From positions 1-32,717 of the forward strand of contig LNDR01000378.1 of the NCBI GenBank assembly GCA_001464755.1: a DNA stretch of 32,717 bases. Reading direction: 5' to 3'. The translations under genes were made by a program, and so were the position numbers. The notes under the pieces were generated by a model. It was not told the origin of the DNA. It was given only the letters and a program-made list of their open reading frames with translations, and ran no database searches. Positions 8,461 through 15,922 of this stretch are shown piece after piece (position 1 is the stretch's first letter; every line of letters begins with the position of its first letter). This stretch comes from Rhizobiales bacterium Ga0077524 (GTDB taxonomy: Bacteria; Pseudomonadota; Alphaproteobacteria; Rhizobiales; Hyphomicrobiaceae).

Positions 8461-8563
8461 ATGGCCCGCTCGCGCCGAGGTGAGAGCGGGCCATCACTTC
8501 GGTGACGCCTCGGCGCATAGATCGAGCAATTGCTCGCATCCCTGTTCACATGCAGGGGTGAAC
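8461..8563. terminator. Cluster of hairpins between convergent genes
   Basis: The 116-base gap between two convergent genes is packed with dyads. ATGGCCCGCTC (8461-8471) pairs perfectly with 8484-8494. TCAC-TTCG-GTGA spans 8494-8505. CGAGCAATTGCTCG (8523-8536) is a perfect palindrome. GTTCAC (8544-8549) pairs with GTGAAC (8558-8563). GCGCCGAGG (8472-8480) can instead pair with 8508-8516, which competes with the first two hairpins. No T-run follows, so termination may be bidirectional or Rho-assisted. Confidence 0.55.
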
Positions 8564-8572
8564 GTCAGGCGA

Positions 8573-10897
8573 TCACGCCACCTCGGGCATCGTAAAGGCC
8601 GGGAGGGGCGCGTTGCCGTCGTAACGCTCGATGGCGACGAGGCAGGTGTGGGCCGAGCACCCGCCGGAGAACGCCGAGGCAGGCACGTCGAGCGTGAGCA
8701 CGTTGGCATTCCCGGCGAGGCAGAGCGGACCTTCGGCAGTCTCGATAGGTGTAAACCAGGCGCCGGTCGGCAGAATGGCGACGCCGGACCGGATGTCGGC
8801 CGAGAGGCGGACTCCGGCGAGACAGCGGCCGCGGCCATTCCGAATGAGCGCGGTATCGCCGTCCTTGAGACCGAGGCGTCTGGCGTCGTCGGGGCTGATC
8901 AACAAGGCTTCTCGACCAGACTGCTTTTCGCCCTGGCTGACGCGTCCCCAATCGAGCTGGCTGTGCAGACGGCCATTAGGCTGCGCGGATAGCAGATGGA
9001 ACGGGTAGGCACCCCGCTTGGAGGAGCCGAGCCACTCGGGGGGCTCTATCCATGAGGGATGCGGGGGGCAATCGGGATAGGCACAGGCCTCGAGTGTTCG
9101 GCTGTAGAGGACGAGTTTGCCGGACTCGGTCTTCAGCGGGTTGCCTTCCGGGTCCGCCCGCAAGCGAGCAAAGGCAGGCTCGATCGGGAGTTGCGGAACC
9201 TCGGTGTGCCCGATTTCCCAGAATGCGTCGAAGTCAGGCATCACACCGCCTTTGGCGATGATGCCGGCCCGCGTCGTCTCGTAGATATGGCGCAACCACG
9301 CGGTCTCGTCGCGGCCCTCGGTGAAACCCTGCTCGACACCGTGGCGCTGGGCGAGGGCGCGCATGATATCGAAATCCGAGCGCGCGTCCGCGAACGGGGC
9401 GACGCATTGTTTCATGGCAAAGACCATGTCGGCGCGACGGCCGCCCGACAGATCATTGCGCTCGAGCGTCGTCGTGGCGGGAAGCACGATATCGGCCCGC
9501 TTTGCCGTCGCGGTCCAGGCGATCTCCTGGACGATCACCGTCTCCGGCACGGCCCAGGCCTCGCCGAGGCGGCCGAGATCCTGGTGATGGTGGAAGGGGT
9601 TGCCGCCGGCCCAATAGACGAGGCGGATGTCGGGATAGGTGTGCGTCTTGCCTTCGTAGGTGAACGTCGCGCCCGGATCGAGCAGCATGTCGGCGATGCG
9701 CGCGACGGGAATGAAGCTCGTGTTCGGCCGCTTGCCATGCGAGAGGCCGCCGAGGGGCGCGATCGGGTAGGATGCATTCTGGTTACCGACTGAGCCGATG
9801 CCGAAGGCCGCGCCGCCACCGGCGTGCCCCCACTGGCCGGCGACAGCCGCCAATGCTGTGGCGGCCCACCAAGCCTGCTCGCCGTGGACGGCACGCTGCA
9901 GGGAATAGCTCACGGTGACGAAGGAGCGCCGCCGCACCATCTCGGCGGCCAGCGCACGAATGCGGCCGGCATCGAGCCCCGTTATTTCGGCGGCCCATTC
10001 GGCGGTTTTCGCAATGCCGTCGGTCTTACCCGCGAGGTAGGCAAGATACTCTTCAGAACCGCTGCAGCAACGCGCGAGAAAGACTTTGTCCTCCTGGCCG
10101 GCGGCGACGATCTCGGCGGCGAGTGCGATCAGCAGGGCCGGGTCGGTGTTGGGCGCGATCGGCCACCATTCGGCGCCGACCCAAGCGGGGATGTCGTCGC
10201 GGCGCGGAGAGACGAGCACGATACGTGCGCCTCGCTCCTTCAGGCGGGCGAGGTGCTGGCCGAGCTTGTGCCGCCCGGCGCCACCCGAATCGCACTGCTC
10301 GGTGCGCGGCGACAGCGCGCCGCAGACCAGCACCAGCTCTGAGTGCTCGGAGACGAGGTCGATGGCGTTCGGATGGCCGTAGCCATCGCCGCCCATGATG
10401 TGGCGCACGATGACCTGCCCGGCACCGACACTGTAGGTATCGACGTGAGCCGTATAGCCGCCGACAAGGTTGAAGAACCGCTTCACGACGCTCTGGGCGT
10501 GATGGAGGCGGCCGGCACTGGTCCAGCCGTAGGAGCCGGCGAAGACCGAGTCGTTGCCGTGCGTGTCGATGACGCGCCGGATCTCGGCCGCGGCGAGATC
10601 GAGCACCGTGTCCCAGTCCATGGGGACGAAGCGCTCGGAGCCACGCCTGCGGCGATAGCTGCGGCTCGCATCCAGCTCCGGGTTCAGGCGGCCGTTCGAT
10701 GTTCGCGCGGCGAGCCAGCCTTCACGCACGTAAGGACGGTCGATGCGCACCTGGGGATCCATCAGATCCGGAATTGCCGCCAGCATATGTGACGGCGCGG
10801 GATCGCCCGGCCATGGCTCGGTACCGATCACGCGGCCATTCTCGACCAGGGCCGTGAAGGGCCCCCAATGGGCGCAGTGGGAAATGCGCTCGATCAT
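8573..10897 (-). CDS. Molybdopterin-dependent S/N-oxide-reductase-like enzyme (BisC/TorA/DorA branch)
   Basis: This 774-residue protein belongs to the bis-MGD DMSO-reductase superfamily. It opens with ISHCAHWGPFTALVENGRV, typical of the TorA/BisC branch. SYGWTSAGRLHHAQ (122-135) places Ser127 at the expected molybdenum ligand. No N-terminal Fe-S cysteine set and no Tat or Sec signal is seen, so it should be cytoplasmic like BisC rather than periplasmic like TorA. The C-terminal MGD-binding domain has QPNGRLHSQLDWG and ISPDDARRLGLKDGD. Family substrates are sulfoxides such as biotin or methionine sulfoxide and amine N-oxides; some cytoplasmic relatives have other roles. GAGGA lies just upstream of the ATG. 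It is the last gene of a minus-strand run, 57 bases after the D-2-hydroxyacid dehydrogenase. No partner redox subunit is adjacent. Confidence 0.92.
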   Translation of the reverse strand: MIERISHCAHWGPFTALVENGRVIGTEPWPGDPAPSHMLAAIPDLMDPQVRIDRPYVREGWLAARTSNGRLNPELDASRSYRRRRGSERFVPMDWDTVLDLAAAEIRRVIDTHGNDSVFAGSYGWTSAGRLHHAQSVVKRFFNLVGGYTAHVDTYSVGAGQVIVRHIMGGDGYGHPNAIDLVSEHSELVLVCGALSPRTEQCDSGGAGRHKLGQHLARLKERGARIVLVSPRRDDIPAWVGAEWWPIAPNTDPALLIALAAEIVAAGQEDKVFLARCCSGSEEYLAYLAGKTDGIAKTAEWAAEITGLDAGRIRALAAEMVRRRSFVTVSYSLQRAVHGEQAWWAATALAAVAGQWGHAGGGAAFGIGSVGNQNASYPIAPLGGLSHGKRPNTSFIPVARIADMLLDPGATFTYEGKTHTYPDIRLVYWAGGNPFHHHQDLGRLGEAWAVPETVIVQEIAWTATAKRADIVLPATTTLERNDLSGGRRADMVFAMKQCVAPFADARSDFDIMRALAQRHGVEQGFTEGRDETAWLRHIYETTRAGIIAKGGVMPDFDAFWEIGHTEVPQLPIEPAFARLRADPEGNPLKTESGKLVLYSRTLEACAYPDCPPHPSWIEPPEWLGSSKRGAYPFHLLSAQPNGRLHSQLDWGRVSQGEKQSGREALLISPDDARRLGLKDGDTALIRNGRGRCLAGVRLSADIRSGVAILPTGAWFTPIETAEGPLCLAGNANVLTLDVPASAFSGGCSAHTCLVAIERYDGNAPLPAFTMPEVA

Positions 10898-10954
10898 CGG
10901 CAGTATCCTCGGGGAAGCGATGGTGGGCGGTAGCTCGACGCTGGCGTAGCAGGC

Positions 10955-11920
10955 TCATACGACGTTGACGAGCGGGTCGCCGCGCGCAAGGCGGCGGATG
11001 TTCTCGGCCATCGTCTCCTGCCGGCGGCGGATGGTGCCGTGGGTCCAGCCGGACATGTGCGGTGTGAGCGTGCAATTGTCGAGCTTATGAAAGGGCAGGC
11101 GGCCGGGATGAGGCCCTGGAGCAGCCGGCGTCGGGTAGACGTACCAGGTGTCGATGACGGCGCCGCCGATGCGCTTTTGCGCCAGCGCCTCGTAGAGCGC
11201 CGCCTCGTCGATCACCGGGCCGCGGCCGACATTGAGGATCACGGCATCGGGCTGCATCGCGGCCAACGCGTCGCGCCCGACGAAGCCTTCGGTCGCGGCA
11301 TTGTGTGGCAGCGTGACGAGGATGTAGTCGGCGGAGCCCATGAAGGCGGCGAATTCGCCGAGCGGATAATAGCGGTCGACGAGCGAGCCGGTCGCGACGG
11401 GCGAGCGGTTGGCGGCGTGCACGGTCATGCCGAAGGCTTTGGCCCGGGCGGCGACGGCCTTGCCGATATGACCGAAGCCGAGGATGCCGAGGGTTGTGTC
11501 GCCGAGCTCGGTGCGCAGCGCCGACCGCGCTGAAGCCCAGTAGGTCCATTTGCCCTGTCGCAAGTCGAGGTCGGCAGCGGGAATAGGGACGTGCCGGAGG
11601 AGCAGCGCCGTCATCACGTATTCGGCAATGGCCGGGTCGTGGCCGAAGCTGCAACATAGCGGCGTTCCGGCTGGTAGACGGGTACGGTCGATGGCATCAA
11701 CGCCTGCGGCCGGCGCGTGGTAGAGGCGCAGGCTTTCCGGTCTCGGGTGCGACGCGTCGAGGCGGATGCCGACGATAACGTCGGCCGACTGAAATGCCTG
11801 GATGTCGGCGGTGCTGGTGGGCGCATCGGGAAGGCACACGATGTCGTGGCCGTCGCCGAGCATGTCGGCGAAGCCCGGCTCGAACGTGGCCGCATTGGCG
11901 CCGTGGAAGACGATGCGCAT
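10955..11920 (-). CDS. D-2-hydroxyacid dehydrogenase family protein, catalytic Glu position replaced
   Basis: This 321-residue protein has the D-isomer-specific 2-hydroxyacid dehydrogenase fold. The NAD-binding loop LGILGFGHIGKAV spans 144-156. Catalytic Arg233 is in NVGRGPVIDEAAL and catalytic His288 is in TPHMSGWTHG. The usual DVFxxEP segment reads DTWYVYP (257-263), so Tyr262 sits where the general-acid Glu should be; formate dehydrogenases carry Gln there. The reaction is probably NAD(P)-linked reduction of a 2-oxoacid or a related hydride transfer. I chose ATG 11920, where the first beta strand MRIVFHGAN begins; the 36 extra residues from 12028 do not fit the family. It lies between the NIPSNAP gene and the molybdoenzyme gene, all on the minus strand. 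Confidence 0.88.
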   Translation of the reverse strand: MRIVFHGANAATFEPGFADMLGDGHDIVCLPDAPTSTADIQAFQSADVIVGIRLDASHPRPESLRLYHAPAAGVDAIDRTRLPAGTPLCCSFGHDPAIAEYVMTALLLRHVPIPAADLDLRQGKWTYWASARSALRTELGDTTLGILGFGHIGKAVAARAKAFGMTVHAANRSPVATGSLVDRYYPLGEFAAFMGSADYILVTLPHNAATEGFVGRDALAAMQPDAVILNVGRGPVIDEAALYEALAQKRIGGAVIDTWYVYPTPAAPGPHPGRLPFHKLDNCTLTPHMSGWTHGTIRRRQETMAENIRRLARGDPLVNVV

Positions 11921-12098
11921 CGTGCGTGCTCGCTCGGTCCTGTGATCTGGCCCGTGATCTGGCGCTTTCGCATGCGCTGCAAGGCCGTCGCATGGTCGAG
12001 CAAGCGACCTCCCGGATGTCCGCCTCACAGGCGCAAGACGTTGTCCGGGAACTCGGCTTCAAGTCGGGGACGAGACAGCAAGCCTCGTCCAGCCGACG

Positions 12099-12434
12099 CT
12101 ACTTCACGCTCGAGAACGCCGTCGGCGTGAGGATGTCGCTCGAGACGTTGGCAACGATAGGGCCGCCGTTCTCCGGCTTCTCGGTCGCCGCGCGCTTCTC
12201 GATCCACTCGGGATCGGCCTGAAAGGCTGCGAACTTCTTCTCCCGCTCGGCGAGGCTTTCCCAAACAAGGAAGTAGGTCAGGCGGTGGTTGTGGCTGCCG
12301 ATGACGGTGGTCCAGAAGCCGGCCTGCTTGATGCCATGACGCTCCCAGATCTTGAGGGTGGTGTTCTGGAAGCGATTGAGCAGGGCCGGTAGGCGGCCGG
12401 GGCAGCAGTCGTAGATCCTGAGCTCGTAGAGCAT
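12099..12434 (-). CDS. NIPSNAP family protein
   Basis: This 111-residue ferredoxin-like alpha/beta barrel protein has the NIPSNAP hallmarks: an opening MLYELRIYDCCPGRLPALL, an IWERHGIKQAGFW segment, and YFLVWESLAEREKKFAAFQADPE cut in two by its repeat helix (the parts run from about 54 to 76). Bacterial members are small, probably dimeric, and lie beside catabolic oxidoreductases; no reaction is established. GAGGA lies about 9 bases before the ATG. It is the first gene of the minus-strand run, with 178 bases before the dehydrogenase, so cotranscription is plausible but not certain. Confidence 0.85.
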   Translation of the reverse strand: MLYELRIYDCCPGRLPALLNRFQNTTLKIWERHGIKQAGFWTTVIGSHNHRLTYFLVWESLAEREKKFAAFQADPEWIEKRAATEKPENGGPIVANVSSDILTPTAFSSVK

Positions 12435-12592
12435 GGGTGTCCTCGCCAGTTCAGTTCATCGGGTAGAGGCGTGATCCAAGCATGGGACCAGCATCGCGGC
12501 AACGTCGGACTGGGCAAAAAATGGCGCCCTGAAGACATGCCATTGTCCGCCCGTCAAGATGTGCGGCAACAAACGGACGTCACGTCAAGCAT

Positions 12593-12647
12593 GTCAGCCA
12601 TGCAATTTTGCATAACTGACCGGCGCTTGGTGGTTATGTCCGGACAT
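12593..12647. promoter_or_regulatory. Two operator-like dyads in a divergent intergenic region
   Basis: GTCAG (12593-12597) and ATGCAA (12600-12605) are mirrored by TTGCAT (12608-12613) and CTGAC (12616-12620) about one common centre. This gives a 28-base dyad with 11 of 14 arm positions symmetric. Sixteen bases on, ATGTCCGGACAT (12636-12647) is a perfect 12-base palindrome. Both lie in the 279-base gap between the minus-strand NIPSNAP run and the plus-strand 59-residue gene. Paired dyads there fit binding of dimeric regulators controlling one or both directions. No clear -35/-10 pair was found. Confidence 0.5.
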
Positions 12648-12713
12648 TGTGCTCCGACGCTGCGGCGGTTAGTCTCAAGATCTAATCAGAAAAGCATCCG
12701 GGATCGAAACGCC

Positions 12714-12893
12714 ATGTGGATCATCGTCAAGACTCGCAAAGGCAAGAACAGCTTCCTGACGGAAGCTGGCGATTGGAGCAAAAACCGCGACAGTGCGGAA
12801 CGCTTCGACCATTTCGATTTCGCGGTGACCGTGCGCGATCGCGCCGTCCCGCCGAGCGAGCGCCGCGGCGTGGGTGTGATCAACCTGAACTGA
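12714..12893 (+). CDS. Small conserved-looking hypothetical protein, 59 residues
   Basis: A 59-codon frame runs from ATG 12714 to TGA. The protein opens with MWIIVKTRKGKNSFLTEAGDW cut after residue 20 by a KNRDSAERF segment, and ends RRGVGVINLN. It is basic and hydrophilic after a short hydrophobic strand, with no signal peptide or helix-turn-helix I can identify. Support for a real gene is contextual: an operator-like pair of dyads upstream, a strong intrinsic terminator 27 bases after the stop, and opposite-strand neighbours. Only a weak GGGA precedes the ATG, and the frame stays open upstream to 12471, so the start is uncertain. Function unknown. Confidence 0.55.
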   Translation: MWIIVKTRKGKNSFLTEAGDWSKNRDSAERFDHFDFAVTVRDRAVPPSERRGVGVINLN

Positions 12894-12919
12894 TTGCGCC
12901 ACCATCAAAAATGGATTGG

Positions 12920-12952
12920 AAAGGCCGCCCAGCACCTGCTGCGCGGCCTTTT
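12920..12952 (+). terminator. Rho-independent terminator after the 59-residue gene
   Basis: AAAGGCCGC (12920-12928) pairs perfectly with GCGGCCTTT (12943-12951). An inner CAGC/GCTG stem lies at 12930-12933 and 12938-12941, and the T-run is 12949-12952. It ends the small-gene transcript and separates it from the YaiI-family gene. Confidence 0.8.
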
Positions 12953-13070
12953 CGCTGTTACGGCCGCACGCTTGTTCGATCTGGATGTTTCGCGTACCCG
13001 TCACCCATTGGGAGAACGCAAGAACGAGGTGTCCATCCCCCAATCGGAAGCTGCTCCGGAGTACATCGAC

Positions 13071-13529
13071 ATGGCCAACATCTACGTCGATGCTGACGCT
13101 TGTCCGGTAAAGGACGAGGCCGTCCGCGTCGCCGACCGTCACAGCTACCCCATCCACTTCGTTTCGAACGCCTGGATGCGCCTGCCCGAGAGTCCGAACG
13201 TCAACCGCGTCATCGTGCCCGAAGGCCCGGACGCCGCCGACGACTGGATCGCGACGCGCATAGCCAGGGGCGACATCGCCGTCACCGCCGACATCCCGCT
13301 CGCCTCTCGATGCCTGAAAGCCGGCGCACGTGTCGTCGGCCCCACCGGCAAGCCTTTCACCGACGCCACCATCGGCATGGCGCTCGCCATGCGCGACCTT
13401 CAGCAGCACCTGCGCGAGACCGGCGAGAGCAAGGGCTTCAACGCGTCCTTCACCCGCGCCGATCGCTCGCGTTTCCTTCAAGCCATGGATGAGGCCATCC
13501 AGGCCATCAAGCGAGAGAGCCGATCGTAG
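13071..13529 (+). CDS. YaiI/YqxD family protein (UPF0178)
   Basis: This 152-residue protein matches the YaiI/YqxD family over its full length. It has the acidic opening MANIYVDADACPVKDE (1-16), the central DAADDWIATRI and GDIAVTADIPLA segments, and the basic GKPFTDATIG loop. The aspartates in DADACP, DDWI and DIPLA suggest a metal-binding PIN-like nuclease fold, but no activity is established. I chose ATG 13071 because the conserved first strand starts there and GGAG lies about 10 bases upstream. An in-frame start at 12894 would run through the terminator. The gene is convergent with the YHS-domain gene. Weak 7-base arms at 13529-13535 and 13567-13573 could form a hairpin between them. Confidence 0.92.
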   Translation: MANIYVDADACPVKDEAVRVADRHSYPIHFVSNAWMRLPESPNVNRVIVPEGPDAADDWIATRIARGDIAVTADIPLASRCLKAGARVVGPTGKPFTDATIGMALAMRDLQQHLRETGESKGFNASFTRADRSRFLQAMDEAIQAIKRESRS

Positions 13530-13583
13530 GTCGGATCGAGCCCTGCCCTTGCGAGGCCCAACGCGTTCCGACCGAGCGCCGCC

Positions 13584-14069
13584 TTACTTCTTCCCGACGA
13601 GCTTCGGCCAGTTTGCTTCGCTCTTCGCCACGTTGCCTGGAATGTCCTGGGCCCACGTCGCTCGAACGCTTTGATTGTAGTTCAGGAACAGCTTGCCGTT
13701 GTTGATCGTCCACGCGTTAGGATCGCCGTGCGCGGTGTAGCCTTGCGAGACGGCCCATGCGCAATACCCGCCGTATTGCGGTGCGTACTTGTCGGGCTCC
13801 TTCTTGAAGGTCTCGCGATTGGCCTCGCTGGCGAACTGATACTTCACCCCACCATGATCCAGCGTGATGGCAGCATTGCCCTGGACGGGCTTGTTCTCCG
13901 TGAAGTACGCGACGGGATCGTAGCCGCCGACCGCGAGGCCGCGTGTGAGATAGACGGGTGCCGTCTGCGCGGAAGCAGGAGTTGCGGCTAGACCGGAAAA
14001 AAGAGTCGTCGCCGTGACGGCGACCGCGGCAGCGGCAGAAAATGCAAGGAATGCGCGGCGTGAGGTCAT
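13584..14069 (-). CDS. Exported YHS domain-containing protein
   Basis: This 161-residue protein has an N-terminal export signal. TSRRAFLAF (2-10) resembles a twin-arginine motif, followed by an alanine-rich hydrophobic stretch and a likely cleavage after PASA (about 34). The mature part has GGYDPVAYF (48-56), YQFASEANRETFKKEPDKY (77-95) and GGYCAWAVSQGY (100-111), which fit the YHS family linked to metal handling. Cys103 is the only cysteine. Tat export would suggest a folded or metal-loaded cargo in the periplasm; that is inference. The ATG at 14069 is chosen because the signal starts there. A candidate promoter lies at 14092-14119. Confidence 0.87.
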   Translation of the reverse strand: MTSRRAFLAFSAAAAVAVTATTLFSGLAATPASAQTAPVYLTRGLAVGGYDPVAYFTENKPVQGNAAITLDHGGVKYQFASEANRETFKKEPDKYAPQYGGYCAWAVSQGYTAHGDPNAWTINNGKLFLNYNQSVRATWAQDIPGNVAKSEANWPKLVGKK

Positions 14070-14091
14070 GTTCGGCGCTCCGCAGTTGTGA

Positions 14092-14119
14092 AGTATCGTA
14101 CGAATATACATGCCGTCAC
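14092..14119 (-). promoter_or_regulatory. Candidate promoter for the YHS-domain gene
   Basis: Read on the minus strand, GTGACG (14119-14114) and GATACT (14097-14092) are 16 bases apart. Each matches four of six bases of the sigma-70 boxes. A transcript would start near 14085 with a leader of about 15 bases. This is a suggestion only. Confidence 0.33.
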
Positions 14120-14252
14120 GTCGGATAACACGCCAGAAACATGAAGGTGAGCAGATCGTGAACGACGTGCAATAGACCCTCTGGCCTCCGCCCCACCGAC
14201 CTGCCAGAGTGCCGACGCAACCCTCCATCTTTCTATCCAGCCTGAGCCCGCC

Positions 14253-15425
14253 ATGCCCGCATCCCTGCGCGATCCCGTTGCCTTGACTCAAGCGCTCGTC
14301 CGTTGTCCCTCGGTCACGCCTGAGGAAGGCGGCGCGCTAACGCTGCTCGAAAACATCCTCCGCGCTGCCGGCTTCTCCTGTCACCGCCTGACGATGACGG
14401 AGCCGGGCACGCCCGATGTCGACAATCTCTACGCCCGCTTCGGTCGCGGCCAGCCGAACCTCTGCTTCGCCGGCCACACCGACGTGGTTCCGGTCGGCGA
14501 CGAAACTGCCTGGACCCGCCCCCCCTTCGGCGCCGAGATCCACGATGGCGTGCTCTACGGGCGCGGATCGGTGGACATGAAAGGGGCCATCGCCTGCTTC
14601 GCCGCTGCCGCGCTCCGCTACATCGAGAAGCACGGCCACAAGCCTGACTTTTCGATCTCCTTCCTCATCACCGGCGACGAGGAAGGCCCCTCTATCAACG
14701 GCACGATGAAGGTGCTCGACTGGATGCGCGACAATGGCGAGCGGATCGACGCTTGCGTGGTCGGCGAGCCGTCGAACCCGAAGGCGCTGGGCGACGAGAT
14801 CAAGATCGGCCGCCGGGGCTCGCTTTCGGGCGAACTGATCGTCCACGGCAAGCAGGGCCACTCCGCCTACCCGCACATGGCCGAGAACCCGATCCCGAAG
14901 CTCGCTCGGCTAGTAGACCGTCTCTCATCCACAATGCTGGACACCGGCACGCCCGACTTCGAGCCATCGAGCTTGCAGGTGACCGTCATTTCGGCGCCCA
15001 ATACCGCAGCCAACGTCATCCCGCGCGAGGCGCGCGCCAAGTTCAACATCCGCTACAACGATTTGTGGCGCCGCCCGAAAGTCGAGTCTTGGGTCCGCGA
15101 GCAGCTCAAGATCGCCGGCAAGACCGTCGCCGCCCGCTACGACGTCACCTTCTCCGGCACCGGCGACGTCTTCCTGACCAAGCCCGGCCCCCTCGTTGAG
15201 ACCATGCGCCGCGCCGTCGCCGATCTCACCGGCCGCAGCCCCGCGCTCACCACCAACGGCGGCACTTCCGACGCCCGCTTCATCCAGGCCTACTGCCCCG
15301 TCATCGAGTTCGGCCTCGTCAACGAAACCATCCACGCTATCGACGAACGCTGCCCCGTGTCGGACCTTGTCAAGCTGACGGACATCTACGAGCGGTTCAT
15401 CGAGGGGTATTTTGGGAGCGTTTGA
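14253..15425 (+). CDS. dapE: Succinyl-diaminopimelate desuccinylase
   Basis: This 390-residue M20-family zinc hydrolase removes succinate from N-succinyl-L,L-diaminopimelate in lysine and peptidoglycan precursor synthesis, in the cytoplasm. Metal and catalytic residues are visible. His75 and Asp77 are in AGHTDVVPVGD and Asp108 is in YGRGSVDMKGAI. Glu143 and Glu144 are in TGDEEGPSINGT, Glu172 is in VVGEPSN, and His361 is in NETIHAIDE. The dimerisation lid lies between about 180 and 290. Length is normal for the family. The start MPASLRDPVALTQALVRCPS matches the usual N-terminus. It is divergent from the YHS gene; no other lysine-pathway gene is adjacent. Confidence 0.96.
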   Translation: MPASLRDPVALTQALVRCPSVTPEEGGALTLLENILRAAGFSCHRLTMTEPGTPDVDNLYARFGRGQPNLCFAGHTDVVPVGDETAWTRPPFGAEIHDGVLYGRGSVDMKGAIACFAAAALRYIEKHGHKPDFSISFLITGDEEGPSINGTMKVLDWMRDNGERIDACVVGEPSNPKALGDEIKIGRRGSLSGELIVHGKQGHSAYPHMAENPIPKLARLVDRLSSTMLDTGTPDFEPSSLQVTVISAPNTAANVIPREARAKFNIRYNDLWRRPKVESWVREQLKIAGKTVAARYDVTFSGTGDVFLTKPGPLVETMRRAVADLTGRSPALTTNGGTSDARFIQAYCPVIEFGLVNETIHAIDERCPVSDLVKLTDIYERFIEGYFGSV

Positions 15426-15449
15426 GTAGGTGGGGGAAGCGTCCCCACA

Positions 15450-15671
15450 TCATTCGTCCTCTCCGTCGCGCAGCAATCTATCTAGAATCTCTGGCTTCAT
15501 TCGTCTTATCGAACGCGCCAACGAATGATCATATCCTCGGTCGTTCGGCTCTTTACCCTTTTGAGCCTTGCGACCCGCCTTTCTTGCGAAATCATTGAGT
15601 TCTTCCGAACGAAGCGTTCGCTTCTCGGACGCATTGCGATGTCTTTTTGTCGGTCGACCGTGATCGGTCAT
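15450..15671 (-). CDS. Small basic hypothetical protein, 73 residues
   Basis: A 73-codon frame on the minus strand encodes a very charged protein. It runs from a Lys/Arg-rich N-terminus (MTDHGRPTKRHRNASEKR) through ARKAGRKAQKGKEP to a helical tail, RSIRRMKPEILDRLLRDGEDE split at its centre. No known domain, signal or membrane segment is recognised. Base composition here is clearly less GC-rich than the flanking dapE and LLM genes, and no good ribosome site precedes the ATG. It may be a recently acquired or fast-evolving small gene, or a chance frame. The composition of the tail looks protein-like rather than random. Confidence 0.45.
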   Translation of the reverse strand: MTDHGRPTKRHRNASEKRTLRSEELNDFARKAGRKAQKGKEPNDRGYDHSLARSIRRMKPEILDRLLRDGEDE

Positions 15672-15922
15672 ATTGAGGCTCTGCCCGGTTAAACCAATCA
15701 GCTTAGATTAGCGCATCCCGTAGAAAGTGTCAGTTCCAGTCCTGGCCAATCGTTGCCGCTTTGCCGCCGACGTCACCCCAAGAGACCAAGGGCGACCATC
15801 CAGGATCCGCTGAGGGCGGCCTCGACCGCAACAACCAACCCTCCATCACCCCATTCCCCACGCCCCCCATCTCTGCTTCACTCGCCCCAATCGCCAACGC
15901 CATCTCCGACCGGAGCCCACCC

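Noticed and set aside
6495-8549. 684-codon open frame on the minus strand opposite the fused oxidoreductase
   Set aside because: It is a shadow of a well-identified gene in GC-rich DNA; its residues (rich in Gly, Ala, Val, Glu and Arg) match no family.
12894-13070. N-terminal extension of the YaiI-family protein
   Set aside because: It would translate through a clear intrinsic terminator and is absent from the family.
14179-14209. CTCTGGC/GCCAGAG inverted repeat upstream of dapE
   Set aside because: Arms of 7 bases with a 17-base loop and no T-run; too weak to call a regulatory element.
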